This document shows positions 1 through 8,388 of a DNA stretch of 42,762 bases, piece by piece; within the stretch, counting starts at the first letter, position 1; every line of letters starts with the position of its first letter. The notes beneath the pieces are model-generated. The model did not search any database and had not been told where the DNA came from. It worked only from the letters and a program-made list of their open reading frames with translations. Position numbers and translations under genes: made by a program. Source of the stretch: Acidobacteriota bacterium (GTDB lineage: Bacteria; Acidobacteriota; Holophagae; Holophagales; Holophagaceae); contig JAJZQW010000015.1 in NCBI GenBank assembly GCA_021802985.1, forward strand, positions 1 to 42,762, read 5' to 3'.

Positions 1-1
1 C

Positions 2-352
2 AGGCTGGTGCAGGGGAAGTCACCGGAGGCCTTCCTGTTCCTGAGAGCGGACGGCAAGGCCTGGAAGACGAACCAGTACGTCCGGCCGCTTCAGATCGCT
101 GTTTCCAAGGCCGGCATCGAGCCTGTCTGCTTCCACGAACTGCGCCACACCTATGCCTCCACCATGGTGATGGCCGGCGTGACCGCTGCAGCCCTGGCAC
201 GTGCCATGGGGCACAAGAACGAGAAGATGGTTCTGGATACGTACGGGCACTTGAAGCCCAATTGGGCGACCCAGGAGGTGCTCGACAAGGCGCCCAGGCT
301 CGGGATCTTCAGGAGTAGAAGGGGGAAGAGGAGGATGTCAGAGCCGTCGTGA
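2..352 (+). CDS. Tyrosine recombinase/integrase, C-terminal part (gene runs off the left edge)
   Basis: The reading frame is open to the window edge, so this is the 3' end of a longer gene; the GTG at base 8 is only the first start-like codon in view. Two catalytic boxes of the tyrosine recombinase family are visible: HELRHTYAS (His-x-x-Arg, box II) and a GHKN...DTYGHL segment holding the second histidine and the nucleophilic tyrosine. The N-terminal arm- and core-binding domains would lie to the left. The protein ends in a basic tail (RSRRGKRR). The gene points towards the 3' end of a tRNA gene about 340 bp away, the usual position of an integrase inside an element inserted at a tRNA. It cannot be seen whether the enzyme is intact. 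Confidence 0.85.
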   Translation, partial: RLVQGKSPEAFLFLRADGKAWKTNQYVRPLQIAVSKAGIEPVCFHELRHTYASTMVMAGVTAAALARAMGHKNEKMVLDTYGHLKPNWATQEVLDKAPRLGIFRSRRGKRRMSEPS

Positions 353-651
353 GGCTGGCCTTCGCAGCGTGTCTCCATACTTTCTATTCCTGCCCAGACC
401 TTCGGTCATTTGCGATCCTCGCGAGACGGAAATCTGGAGACCCGCACCGGTCCTTGGTTTCACATGTATTGGTGCCGACGCCGGAGATCAGTCGAAGCGT
501 GGCAGACGACCGGGTTCCAACTCGCTCCCCACGGCCCGGAATGGGTGGAGTAGCTTTGAAAGCCACTCCGGGAAAAACCCTACGCTTAGACCCTACGCTT
601 GGCGGATTTGGCCCGAAATCAGTACATCTAAGTGTTGAACGCATCATTCAA
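353..651. other. Non-coding stretch between integrase and tRNA, possible attachment region
   Basis: About 300 bases with no convincing gene; the overlapping ORFs in the track have no recognisable motifs and run into the tRNA. It holds an imperfect inverted repeat at 547-569 (GGAGTaGCTT...AAGCcACTCC) and a 13-bp tandem duplication at 577-602 (ACCCTACGCTTAG then ACCCTACGCTTGG). Its place between an integrase and a tRNA 3' end makes it the likely site of integrase arm-type binding sites. That role is inference. Confidence 0.4.
577..602. repeat. 13-bp tandem direct repeat, two units
   Basis: ACCCTACGCTTAG is followed directly by ACCCTACGCTTGG, differing at one base. The repeat lies in the integrase-tRNA gap and could be an integrase arm site or a chance duplication. 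Confidence 0.6.
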
Positions 652-685
652 GAAAAGAGCCCCGAAACCGAGTGGTGTCGGGGCT
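652..685 (-). terminator. Rho-independent terminator for tRNA-Met(CAU)
   Basis: Read leftwards, the stem AGCCCCGA...TCGGGGCT (8 bp) is followed by CTTTTCTT. It starts about ten bases after the tRNA CCA end. Confidence 0.75.
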
Positions 686-695
686 TTCCTTGTGT

Positions 696-772
696 TGGTG
701 GCTGGAGGCAGACTCGAACTGCCGACCTAGGGATTATGAGACCCTCGCTCTAACCACCTGAGCTACCCAGCC
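696..772 (-). tRNA. tRNA with CAU anticodon, probably elongator tRNA-Met
   Basis: The complement folds as a 77-nt tRNA: acceptor GGCTGGG/TCCAGCC, D arm GCTC...GAGC, anticodon loop CTCATAA, T arm GGCAG-TTCGAGT-CTGCC, and an encoded CCA. The acceptor is like that of elongator tRNA-Met (GGCT...AGCC) rather than tRNA-Ile2. The base pair closing the anticodon stem would be T-T, which is odd. It lies 36 bp downstream of lutC on the same strand and is the likely insertion target of the integrase element. Confidence 0.88.
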
Positions 773-782
773 GGGAAGGGGT

Positions 783-811
783 AGTGTAGCGGGGGCGCGG
801 GTCTTCGTCTA
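783..811 (-). promoter_or_regulatory. Candidate promoter for tRNA-Met
   Basis: Read leftwards: TAGACG, a 17-base spacer, TACACT, then 10 bases to the tRNA 5' end. A matching GCTACACT element precedes the second CAU tRNA near 9,375. Confidence 0.4.
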
Positions 812-1486
812 TGCGGGAGTGCGGGGGAGGTCGTTCACCAGGATCACGATGAGTCTCCGCGGGCCATGGACGCCGTAGGCGAGGGTCTGTTCGATGTCGG
901 CGGTCTTGCTGGGGCCGGAAATCAGCAGGGCGTTGGGTGGAAGGGCCTGGCCCCAACCCAGGGCCCGAATGGCGGACCAGAGGGTGTCCTGGATGGTCGA
1001 TGCGAAGAGCAAGGCCAGATGGATGGGTGGCACCAGGGAGAGGAGGCGGGGTTCCAGGGGACCGGGCTCCAGCAGAAGTCCGCCGGTTTCGGCCACGCCA
1101 CCGACGGTGGTCGTAAATCCGGCATCCACGGCCTGGAACAGCTCCTCCTTGAAGGTCTCCACCGGCCGATCGTAGGGCACGAGGCGCGTTCCATCCGCGG
1201 GCCAAACCTCGGCCAGACGCGCGCCCGCGGAGGTGCCGGGACCGTAGAGCAGGTTCTTCAGGCCCTCCCGCTCGCAGAAGGCCAGGATCACGGCGGGCCA
1301 ACCCTCGGGCCCGGCCTCCAGGAATTCCGTGTGGACGGCCTCCATGCCCCGACGCAGGCGCAGAACCCGCTCGGCCGGTGGCCAGTGGCGGCGTTCGAGG
1401 ACGGTGCTATCCAGGGCGGGCAGGGCCTCCCCAGGCGAGGCGGCGGCCCGAAGGCGGTCCAGGATGGCGGTGCGGGCATCAGACAT
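809..1486 (-). CDS. lutC: Lactate utilization protein C (LUD domain)
   Basis: 225 aa LutC/YkgG-type LUD-domain protein, third subunit of the LutABC (LldEFG) complex that oxidises L-lactate to pyruvate in the cytoplasm. The typical C-terminal signature is present: TGGLLLEPG, LVPPIHLALL and ISGPSKTADIE. The ATG at 1486 lies 8 bases inside the end of lutB, so the two are translationally coupled. It is the last gene of the lactate operon; the next feature downstream is a tRNA on the same strand with its own probable promoter. Length is normal for the family. Confidence 0.92.
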   Translation of the reverse strand: MSDARTAILDRLRAAASPGEALPALDSTVLERRHWPPAERVLRLRRGMEAVHTEFLEAGPEGWPAVILAFCEREGLKNLLYGPGTSAGARLAEVWPADGTRLVPYDRPVETFKEELFQAVDAGFTTTVGGVAETGGLLLEPGPLEPRLLSLVPPIHLALLFASTIQDTLWSAIRALGWGQALPPNALLISGPSKTADIEQTLAYGVHGPRRLIVILVNDLPRTPA

Positions 1487-2912
1487 GGGGCAGGCCCTCC
1501 GAGCGGAGGCGCTCCTGCAACGAGCGCGGGGCAGGCAGGGGCTTGGTGCGGGACATGGTCCAGGCGCGGAGCAGCGGCAGCCCGCCGGGGATGAAGCGGC
1601 GGAAGCGGGTGGCCAACCAAGCGGAGGCGCGGTACAGGCGCGGCCGCTGGAGGACCGCGGCCCAGGCCCGCCAGGCCAGATCCTCCGTCAGCGTACGGCC
1701 GGTCCCCTTGCCGGCCACCTTCGATCCGGCGTCGGCATGGGTGGCCTCCCGGCGCAGGCGCACGAGGATGTCGGGGATGGGGATCTCCACGGGACAGACC
1801 TCCGCGCAGGCCCCGCAGAGGCTGGACCCGTGGATGAGGTCGTGCCGGACGCCCACGCCCTCCAGTTGCGGGGTGAGGATCTTGCCGATGGGGCCGGGAT
1901 AGACCGCCTCATAGGCGTGGCCGCCCACACGGGTGTAGACCGGGCAGTGGTTCATGCAGGCCCCGCAGCGGATGCAGCGCAGGGTGGCGCGGAGTTGGGG
2001 ATCGCCGTAGATGCGGGAGCGGCCGTTGTCCAGGATGACCAGGTGGACTTCCCGGGGGCCGTCCTTCTCCTCCGGGCCCCGGGGGCCGCTGATGAGGTTG
2101 AAGTAGGTGCTGACGGGCTGGCCCGTGGCGGAACGGGTGAGGATCGCGTAGAGCGGGGCCACCTCCTCCAACCGCGCCACCACCTTCTCCAAGCCCATGA
2201 CCGCGATGTGCAAGGGCGGCACGTGGGTGCTCATGCGGCCGTTGCCCTCGTTCTCCACCAGGCAGAGCGTCCCGGTCTCGGCCACGGCGAAGTTCACGCC
2301 GGAGATTCCCGCATCGGCCTCGAAGAACTTCTGGCGGAGCACCTGGCGGGCCATGGCGGTGAGCTCGTCCACATCCTCGGTGTACTTCGCGTTCTTGATC
2401 TTCTGGCTGAACTGCCGGGCGATCTGGCCTTTGTTCTTGTGGATGGCGGGCATGATGATGTGGCTCGGCGTCTCGCCGTCGAGCTGGATGATGTACTCAC
2501 CGAGGTCCGATTCCAGGGCTTCGATGCCGTGTTCCTCGAGAAAGGCGTTGAGGTGCATCTCCTCGGACACCATGCTCTTGCCCTTCACCAGCTTGGTGGC
2601 ACCACGGGCTTTCAGGAGGTTGAGGATCAGGGTGTTCCCCTGCTCACAGGTCTCCGCCCAGTGGACCTGGATCCCGTTCCTGGCGCAGCTGGTCTCCAAC
2701 TGTTCCAGCAGGTCAGGGAGGCTGAGCAGGCTCCGGGAGCGGATGGCCGTGCTCAGATCCCGCAGGTCCTGAAGGTCCTTGGGATCCGGGAACTGCGCCT
2801 GGCGCTTGGCGATGAGCCCGTCCATGGCCCGGCGAAAGTTGGCCCGGAGCTGTGGATCCAGCAGAGCCTTGGCAGCGGCCTCGCGAAAGTGAATTTCGGT
2901 TTCAGCGGGCAT
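1479..2912 (-). CDS. lutB: Lactate utilization iron-sulfur protein B
   Basis: LutB/LldF subunit, about 477 aa. An N-terminal LUD domain is followed by two ferredoxin-like [4Fe-4S] motifs (CIRCGACMNHCP, then CGACAEVCP) that pass electrons from lactate oxidation. The ORF track starts 45 codons earlier at 3047, but those residues are the out-of-frame shadow of lutA. The ATG at 2912 (MPAETEIHFRE) starts 11 bases inside lutA and gives the normal family N-terminus. The C-terminus overlaps lutC by 8 bases. Confidence 0.93.
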   Translation of the reverse strand: MPAETEIHFREAAAKALLDPQLRANFRRAMDGLIAKRQAQFPDPKDLQDLRDLSTAIRSRSLLSLPDLLEQLETSCARNGIQVHWAETCEQGNTLILNLLKARGATKLVKGKSMVSEEMHLNAFLEEHGIEALESDLGEYIIQLDGETPSHIIMPAIHKNKGQIARQFSQKIKNAKYTEDVDELTAMARQVLRQKFFEADAGISGVNFAVAETGTLCLVENEGNGRMSTHVPPLHIAVMGLEKVVARLEEVAPLYAILTRSATGQPVSTYFNLISGPRGPEEKDGPREVHLVILDNGRSRIYGDPQLRATLRCIRCGACMNHCPVYTRVGGHAYEAVYPGPIGKILTPQLEGVGVRHDLIHGSSLCGACAEVCPVEIPIPDILVRLRREATHADAGSKVAGKGTGRTLTEDLAWRAWAAVLQRPRLYRASAWLATRFRRFIPGGLPLLRAWTMSRTKPLPAPRSLQERLRSEGLPHV

Positions 2913-3648
2913 GGGTGCGCTCCCACAGAAACTCGGCGATGTGCTGGACGCGCACAGGCGCCGCCGGAGCCTCCAGCACCCCCTGGACGTTGAGCAGGCA
3001 ACCGCCGTCCGTGGAGAGCACCACCGACGCGCCCGTGGCGAAGGCATCGGCGGCCTTGTCGCAGGCCATGGCGCCGGAGATTTCGGGGTGGCGCACGGAG
3101 AAGGTGCCCCCGAACCCGCAGCACTCCCGCTCCCGCGCCAGCGGCGCGAGTTCCACGTTCGCCAACTGGCCGATGAGGGCCTGGGGTTCGCCCTTCAGCC
3201 CCAGATCGCGGACCGCGTGACAGGAGCTGTGCCAGGTCACCTTCACGGGTTCGCCCAGATCCTTCAGCTTCACCTCCAGCACCTCCACCAGGAACTGCGT
3301 CAGTTCATAGACGCGGGCACTGAAGGCACGCACCTCCACTTCGTCCGGCTCGCCGTGGAAGAGGTCCGGGTAGTGGTGCTTCATCATCCCCGCGCAGCTG
3401 CCGGAGGGCAGAATCACGGGCAGATCCTGGGGAAAGAGGGCCACCTGGGTGCGGGCCACGGCCCGGGCCTCCTCGAAAAACCCGCAGTTGTAGGCGGGCT
3501 GGCCGCAGCAGGTCTGGCCCTCGGGGAAGACCACCTCCACCCCGGCCCGCTGCAACAGCTGGATGCCGGCCATCCCGGCGTCCGGGAAGAAGAGGTCCAC
3601 CAGGCAGGTGCCGTAGAAATAGACCTTCTGGGGTTTGGCGGCGGTCAC
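2902..3648 (-). CDS. lutA: Lactate utilization protein A (CCG-domain Fe-S protein)
   Basis: LutA/LldE subunit, about 248 aa, built of two cysteine-rich CCG domains. Visible motifs are GQTCCGQPAYNCG in the first half and ECCGFGGTF in the second, with WHSSCHA between. The start is GTG at 3648 (VTAAKPQKVYF); it shares bases with the dld stop codon (GTGA), so translation is coupled. The longer ORF in the track (start 3858) is the antisense-free extension into dld and was rejected. Acts with LutB and LutC in L-lactate oxidation. Confidence 0.92.
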   Translation of the reverse strand: MTAAKPQKVYFYGTCLVDLFFPDAGMAGIQLLQRAGVEVVFPEGQTCCGQPAYNCGFFEEARAVARTQVALFPQDLPVILPSGSCAGMMKHHYPDLFHGEPDEVEVRAFSARVYELTQFLVEVLEVKLKDLGEPVKVTWHSSCHAVRDLGLKGEPQALIGQLANVELAPLARERECCGFGGTFSVRHPEISGAMACDKAADAFATGASVVLSTDGGCLLNVQGVLEAPAAPVRVQHIAEFLWERTHAR

Positions 3649-6500
3649 GTGGAGGCCTCCGGGCGGGTGGCGGATTCGAGCAAGTATAGGAAGCTCCGGT
3701 AGGTCTCGCCGGTGGCACGGGTGAGACCCACTTCGCAGGTGCGGCTGCTGGCGAAGTGGCCATCGAAATGGCCAGCCTTGACCTCCCGGGCCTCGTGTTT
3801 GGTGGCCGAGGCCGTCAGCTCGGGATGGGTAAAGCCCCGGTCCCCGGCGAAACCGCAACAGCCTGCGTCCCGGGGCACGGTCACCTGGACGGCGCAGGCC
3901 CGGGCCACGCCCTCCAGTTTCGGAAGGAGGTCCATCTTGGTGATGGAGCAGACGGGGTGAAGGACGATGGCGCCCAGCTTCCGGGTGACCTGGAGCCTGG
4001 GCAACAGCACGTCGTGGGCGAAGGCCGTGCTGTCCAGGATCCTCAGCCGGTCGAACTTCACCTGATTCTCGGGCGTGAGGTAGCCCCGACTCGCGAGCAT
4101 GCCGTGGGTGCAGGGACTGGTGTCCATGACGATGGGGAGCCGGCCCTCCTGGCTCCAGACCCAGAACCGCTCGATGGCGTGATTGACAGAGTACTGGTGG
4201 GCCTCGTCATAGCCCTTGGAGCTGAAAGGCACGCCACAGCAGGTGCCTTCGACATCGCGGGGAATGTGGACCGGCACGCCGGCCCGCTCGGCCACCCGGA
4301 CCAGGGCCTCCACGAGGCTCAGCTCGTCGGGCTCGCCCGGCAGGTGCCCCATCATGCGGGAGATGCAGGCCGGGAAGTAGATGGCCTGGGCCCCTTCCGG
4401 CGAGGTGCGGGGCAGGGGGGCCTTGGCGGGCTTCGGCATCTCCGGGCTCCACTGGTGGGAGGCGCCGAAGGCCTTCATCACGCGGGTCACGAAGGGCATG
4501 GCCCGGGGGCCGAAGAGGCTCTGGACCACATGGCCGGTCCGCAGGGCCAGGCGCATGGCGGGCTCCACGGTGGCGAAGTTCCGGGCCACGGAGAGGGCAA
4601 GCCTCTGGGCGCGACGGCTGTGGCTGGCGCGGCGGAACCGCTTGGTGAGCTGCCCCGTGTCGATGCCCACGGGACAGGCCGTTGCGCAGAGGCCGTCCAC
4701 GGCGCAGGTCTCCACGCCCATGTAGGGAAAGGCCTCCTGCAGCGAAGCCAGGAGGGGTGGATTCTCGTGGTTGGATTCGAGCCGGGCCATCTCCCGGCGC
4801 ACGACGATGCGCTGCCGGGGCGTGAGGGTGAGTTCGCGGCTGGGGCACTTGGGCTCGCAGTAGCCGCACTCGATGCACTTGTCGACCTCTTCCTCCACGC
4901 CGGGCATGGGCTTCAGGTCGGACAAGTGGCAGTGGGGATCGGCGTTGAGGATGACGCCGGGGTTCAAGAGGTGGTCGGGATCCACCAGGGCCTTGAGCCG
5001 TTCCATGACCGCCTTGGCCTCGGGACCCCACTCGGCCTCCACGAAGGGCGCCATGTTGCGACCCGTGCCGTGCTCCGCCTTGAGGGCCCCGTCGTACTTC
5101 TTCACCACCAGCGCCACCACGTCATCGATGAGGGCCGCGTAGCGGCCCACCTCCTTCGGATCGCTGAAGGACTGGGTGATGACGAAGTGCAGGTTGCCGT
5201 CCTTGGCATGGCCGAAGAGGATGGCCTCGTCGTACCTGTGCTTGGCGAAGAGCCGCGTGAGGTCCACCGCGGCGTCCGCCAGCTTCTCGATGGGGAAGGC
5301 CACGTCCTCGATGAGCACCGTGGTGCCGCGCTTGCGAACGGAGCCCACCGAAGGGAAGGTGCCCGAGCGGATTTTCCAGAGCAGGGCCTGCTCCCGGGGA
5401 TCGTGGGTGAACCGTGCAGGCTCCATGAGCTTCAGGTTCGCGGCCGTGGCGAGGGCGGCCCGCTCCAAGTCGGCCCGGACTCCCTCGCTGGCGCCCTGGA
5501 ACTCCACCAGCAAGGCCGCGGCGCCTTCGGGCAGGGCCTTGATGCCGGGAGGGATGCCGAGCTGGGTCTCCACGGAGCGGAGCGAGGCCCGGTCCAGCAG
5601 CTCCAGGGCCGCCGCCCCCGCCTCCCGCAGGGGCACGATGGCGGCGCAGGCCGCATGGAGATCGGGGAAGAGCAGGAAGCCCGTCACCTTCACCGGCAGG
5701 TCCGGCACGGACTTCAGCACGGCCTCCGCGATGAAGGCCAGCGTGCCCTCGGAGCCCACCAGCAGGTTCCGGAAGATGTCCACCGGCCGTTGGAAATCGA
5801 TGAAGGCGTTCAGGGAGTAGCCCGTGGTGTTCTTCATCCGGTACTTGGCCCGGATGCGCTCGGCCAGGGGGCGGTCGGCCTCGATCTCGGCCTTGAGCCT
5901 GAGGAGGCCCTCGGCCAAGGCCGGCTCGGCGGCGCGGAAGCGCCCATCCGCATCGGGCTCGGCGGTGTCGATCACCGTGCCAGAGGGCAGCACAAAGGTC
6001 AGCGATTCCAGGGTGTGGTAGGCGTTCTGGACCACCCCGCAGCACATGCCGCTGGAATTGTTGGAGAGGATGCCGCCCACGGTGCAGGTGGCGATGGAGG
6101 CGGGATCGGGGCCCATCTTGGCCCGGAAGGGCCGCAGCGCCTGGTTCACATGGGCGCCGATGACACCGGGCTGGACACGGACCCTGGCGCCGCCCTCCAG
6201 CACCCGAATGCTCCGCCAGTTGCGGGCCACTTCCACCAGGATCCCATCGGACACGGACTGGCCCGAAAGGCTGGTGCCAGCGGCCCGGAAGGTCATGGGA
6301 ATCCGCCATGCCCGGCTGAGGGCGAAGAGGGCTTGGACCTCCGCCACACTGCCCGCGAAGACCACGGCCTTGGGGATCAATCGGTAAAAGCTGGCGTCCG
6401 ACGCGAAGGCGATGAGGTCCACCGGCCGGTCCAGAACCCGTTCGGGGCCGACGATGGCGGCCAGAGCATCCCTCAGGGAATCGACGGCGGGGGTGATCAT
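3645..6500 (-). CDS. dld: FAD-binding/4Fe-4S/CCG oxidase, probable D-lactate dehydrogenase (Dld-II type)
   Basis: About 951 aa. Order of parts: an FAD_binding_4 domain (AGTSLSGQSV near residue 85, GILSNNSSG), an FAD-oxidase C-terminal domain, a ferredoxin pair (CIECGYCEPKCPS and CAVDGLCATACPVG near residues 550-615), and two CCG motifs (GTCCGVPF, GCCGFAG) near 760 and 890. This architecture and its place between a lactate permease and lutABC match the Shewanella Dld-II D-lactate dehydrogenase. Substrate could also be another 2-hydroxyacid such as glycolate. I chose ATG 6500 because GATGAGGAT lies at ribosome-binding distance; the GTG at 6530 is the longer alternative. Confidence 0.88.
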   Translation of the reverse strand: MITPAVDSLRDALAAIVGPERVLDRPVDLIAFASDASFYRLIPKAVVFAGSVAEVQALFALSRAWRIPMTFRAAGTSLSGQSVSDGILVEVARNWRSIRVLEGGARVRVQPGVIGAHVNQALRPFRAKMGPDPASIATCTVGGILSNNSSGMCCGVVQNAYHTLESLTFVLPSGTVIDTAEPDADGRFRAAEPALAEGLLRLKAEIEADRPLAERIRAKYRMKNTTGYSLNAFIDFQRPVDIFRNLLVGSEGTLAFIAEAVLKSVPDLPVKVTGFLLFPDLHAACAAIVPLREAGAAALELLDRASLRSVETQLGIPPGIKALPEGAAALLVEFQGASEGVRADLERAALATAANLKLMEPARFTHDPREQALLWKIRSGTFPSVGSVRKRGTTVLIEDVAFPIEKLADAAVDLTRLFAKHRYDEAILFGHAKDGNLHFVITQSFSDPKEVGRYAALIDDVVALVVKKYDGALKAEHGTGRNMAPFVEAEWGPEAKAVMERLKALVDPDHLLNPGVILNADPHCHLSDLKPMPGVEEEVDKCIECGYCEPKCPSRELTLTPRQRIVVRREMARLESNHENPPLLASLQEAFPYMGVETCAVDGLCATACPVGIDTGQLTKRFRRASHSRRAQRLALSVARNFATVEPAMRLALRTGHVVQSLFGPRAMPFVTRVMKAFGASHQWSPEMPKPAKAPLPRTSPEGAQAIYFPACISRMMGHLPGEPDELSLVEALVRVAERAGVPVHIPRDVEGTCCGVPFSSKGYDEAHQYSVNHAIERFWVWSQEGRLPIVMDTSPCTHGMLASRGYLTPENQVKFDRLRILDSTAFAHDVLLPRLQVTRKLGAIVLHPVCSITKMDLLPKLEGVARACAVQVTVPRDAGCCGFAGDRGFTHPELTASATKHEAREVKAGHFDGHFASSRTCEVGLTRATGETYRSFLYLLESATRPEAST

Positions 6501-6535
6501 GGGCAACATCCTCATCTCGACAACAGGCACGACAA

Positions 6536-6571
6536 GGGATTCCGCCGGCGAGGGACTGCCGGCGGAATCCC
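6536..6571 (-). promoter_or_regulatory. Perfect 14-bp hairpin between lctP and dld
   Basis: GGGATTCCGCCGGC and its exact reverse complement are separated by 8 bases. The hairpin sits in the short gap between the lctP stop and the dld start. No U-run follows in the transcribed direction (CTTGTCG), so it looks more like an mRNA stability/processing or attenuation element than a simple terminator. Confidence 0.7.
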
Positions 6572-6578
6572 TCGGGTA

Positions 6579-8228
6579 TCAGGAATGCACGGCCTTCAGC
6601 ACGGGAATCATCCAGCTCAGGACGTGCTGCTGCAGCAACACCAGGATGCCGAGCAGCAGGGTGAGCAGCACGCTGTGCCAGAAGGTGCGCGCGAACACCA
6701 CGCCTTCCTGGCCTTTCAGGTCCGTGGTGGAGACGCCGGTGGCGATGTTCTGCGGCGAAATCATCTTCCCCATCACGCCGCCGGAAGAGTTGGTGGCGGC
6801 CATCAACACCGGGTTCAGGTTCAGCTGCTTGGCTGCCACCACCTGCAGATTGCCGAACAGCGCGTTGCCCGACGTGTCGCTGCCGGAGAGGAACACCGCG
6901 ATCCACCCCAGGAAGGCCGATACCAGCGGGAACAGGGCTCCGACCGAGGCCACGCCCAGGCCCAGCGTATAGCTCATGCCCGAGTAGTTCAGCAGGAAGG
7001 CCAGACCCACGATCATCATCACCGTGACGATGGCGATCCGCGTCTGCTGCCAGGTCCTGGCGACGCAGCCGAGGAAATCACCCACGCCCGTGCGGGTCCA
7101 TGCCGCGGTGATGATGGCCGAAAGCAGGATGGCCGTGCCCGTACCCAGGGGCTGGAAGTCCCAGATCGCGGCGTAGGGCTTGCTGTACAGGGTGATGAAG
7201 ACCGTGTTGTCCAGCCCGGGCCAGTGGATCTTGACGTCGCCGATCAGGAAGATCTTGAGGTTGATCCAGATGATCACGACCACCGATACCACCACCCAGG
7301 GCATCCAGCCGCCATAGCCCGCCCGCTCGGCACCCCGCGCTGCGGCCTGACTGCGCACCACGGCGAAGGCCGGGTCGGGCTCGGGCTTCCAGAGTTTCAG
7401 GAAACCCACGGTGACGATCAGCGACACCAGCGAGGCCAACACGTCCGTGAGCTGATAGCTGATGTAGTTAGAAGTGATGAACTGGGTGAGGGCAAAGCTC
7501 CCTCCCGATACCACCAGCGCTGGCCACAGCTTGCCGATGGACTTCCGTCCTCCGTACATCCCCACCACATAAAAAGGCATCAGGAAGGCGAAGAAGGGCA
7601 ACTGGCGCCCCACCATGGCGCCCAGGGTGTCGGGGTGCATGCCGGTGACCGATCCCAGCACCGTGATGGGCACGCCAAGCGCCCCGAAGGCCACGGGTGC
7701 AGTGTTGAAGATCAGGGTATAGGTGAGCGCCTCGATCGGCGAGAAGCCCAGGCTGATGAGCAGGGCACTGGAGATGGCCACCGGAGTGCCGAAACCCGCG
7801 ATGCCTTCGAGCAGACAGCCGAAGGAAAACGCCACCACCAGCAACACCAGGCGGCGGTCGTCCGGCAGGTGGTCGAGCATCCATTGCCGGAACTGCTCGA
7901 AGCGGCCGGATTTGACCGCCACGTTGTAGAGCAGCAGGGCGGTGAACACGATCCACATCACCGGCATCAGTGCCAGCGCCATGCCGGCGCCCACCGAATT
8001 GAAGGCCAGCCCGACCGGCATGCCCCACAGGCCGACAGCAATGAAGAGGCCCGAGATGAGGCCAACCAGCGAGGCCTGCCACGCCGGCCGGCGCAGGACG
8101 CCGAGCATGATGAGGGCCACTGCGATGGGCACCACAGCCACGAGAAAGGACAGCAGCAGGGATCCGTGGATGGGCCTGAGCGGTTGTGCGAACACGGTGC
8201 CCGCCGGCACGACAGATGAGGGGGTCAC
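6579..8228 (-). CDS. lctP: L-lactate permease (LctP/LldP family)
   Basis: 549 aa polytopic inner-membrane protein of the lactate permease family, which imports lactate (and glycolate) with protons. Family segments are visible: AFSFGCLLEGIAGFGTPVAI, ALGVPITVLG and a C-terminal SGSDTSGNALFGNLQ...NSSGGVMGKMISPQ. Length is normal. The start is GTG at 8228 with GGAGG six bases upstream. First gene of the leftward lactate operon, probably under control of the divergent GntR regulator. Confidence 0.95.
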   Translation of the reverse strand: MTPSSVVPAGTVFAQPLRPIHGSLLLSFLVAVVPIAVALIMLGVLRRPAWQASLVGLISGLFIAVGLWGMPVGLAFNSVGAGMALALMPVMWIVFTALLLYNVAVKSGRFEQFRQWMLDHLPDDRRLVLLVVAFSFGCLLEGIAGFGTPVAISSALLISLGFSPIEALTYTLIFNTAPVAFGALGVPITVLGSVTGMHPDTLGAMVGRQLPFFAFLMPFYVVGMYGGRKSIGKLWPALVVSGGSFALTQFITSNYISYQLTDVLASLVSLIVTVGFLKLWKPEPDPAFAVVRSQAAARGAERAGYGGWMPWVVVSVVVIIWINLKIFLIGDVKIHWPGLDNTVFITLYSKPYAAIWDFQPLGTGTAILLSAIITAAWTRTGVGDFLGCVARTWQQTRIAIVTVMMIVGLAFLLNYSGMSYTLGLGVASVGALFPLVSAFLGWIAVFLSGSDTSGNALFGNLQVVAAKQLNLNPVLMAATNSSGGVMGKMISPQNIATGVSTTDLKGQEGVVFARTFWHSVLLTLLLGILVLLQQHVLSWMIPVLKAVHS

Positions 8229-8307
8229 AAAGCCTCCAGGTGGGATCAGAAGGTGGAAGAAGGAATGTTTTCTGAAGAAGATCTGGCCAGGAGCCTACAA
8301 TGGGTCT

Positions 8308-8322
8308 AGTGGTCAGACCACT
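8308..8322. promoter_or_regulatory. Palindromic operator for the FCD-type GntR regulator
   Basis: AGTGGTCAGACCACT is a perfect 15-base palindrome around a central A. It contains TGGTCnGACCA, the known FadR/LldR-subfamily half-site arrangement. It is 80 bp upstream of lctP and 66 bp upstream of lldR, in the divergent intergenic region. A leftward TAGGCT (8292-8297) would place the -35 position of an lctP promoter inside the palindrome, consistent with repression. The promoter assignment is weaker than the palindrome itself. Confidence 0.75.
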
Positions 8323-8388
8323 GATAGTCGATTGGAATTTGGTCACATCTTCTCATCACCATTTTTTTCTTTATTTAGAATTCAAATC

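Noticed and set aside
349-753. 134-aa ORF between integrase and tRNA
   Set aside because: It reads through the terminator and into the tRNA antisense, with no recognisable motif.
3756-8219. 1487-aa rightward ORF, the longest in the track
   Set aside because: It is antisense to dld and lctP, both strongly supported by family motifs. Its sequence is low-complexity His/Gly/Arg, as expected from a GC-rich shadow frame.
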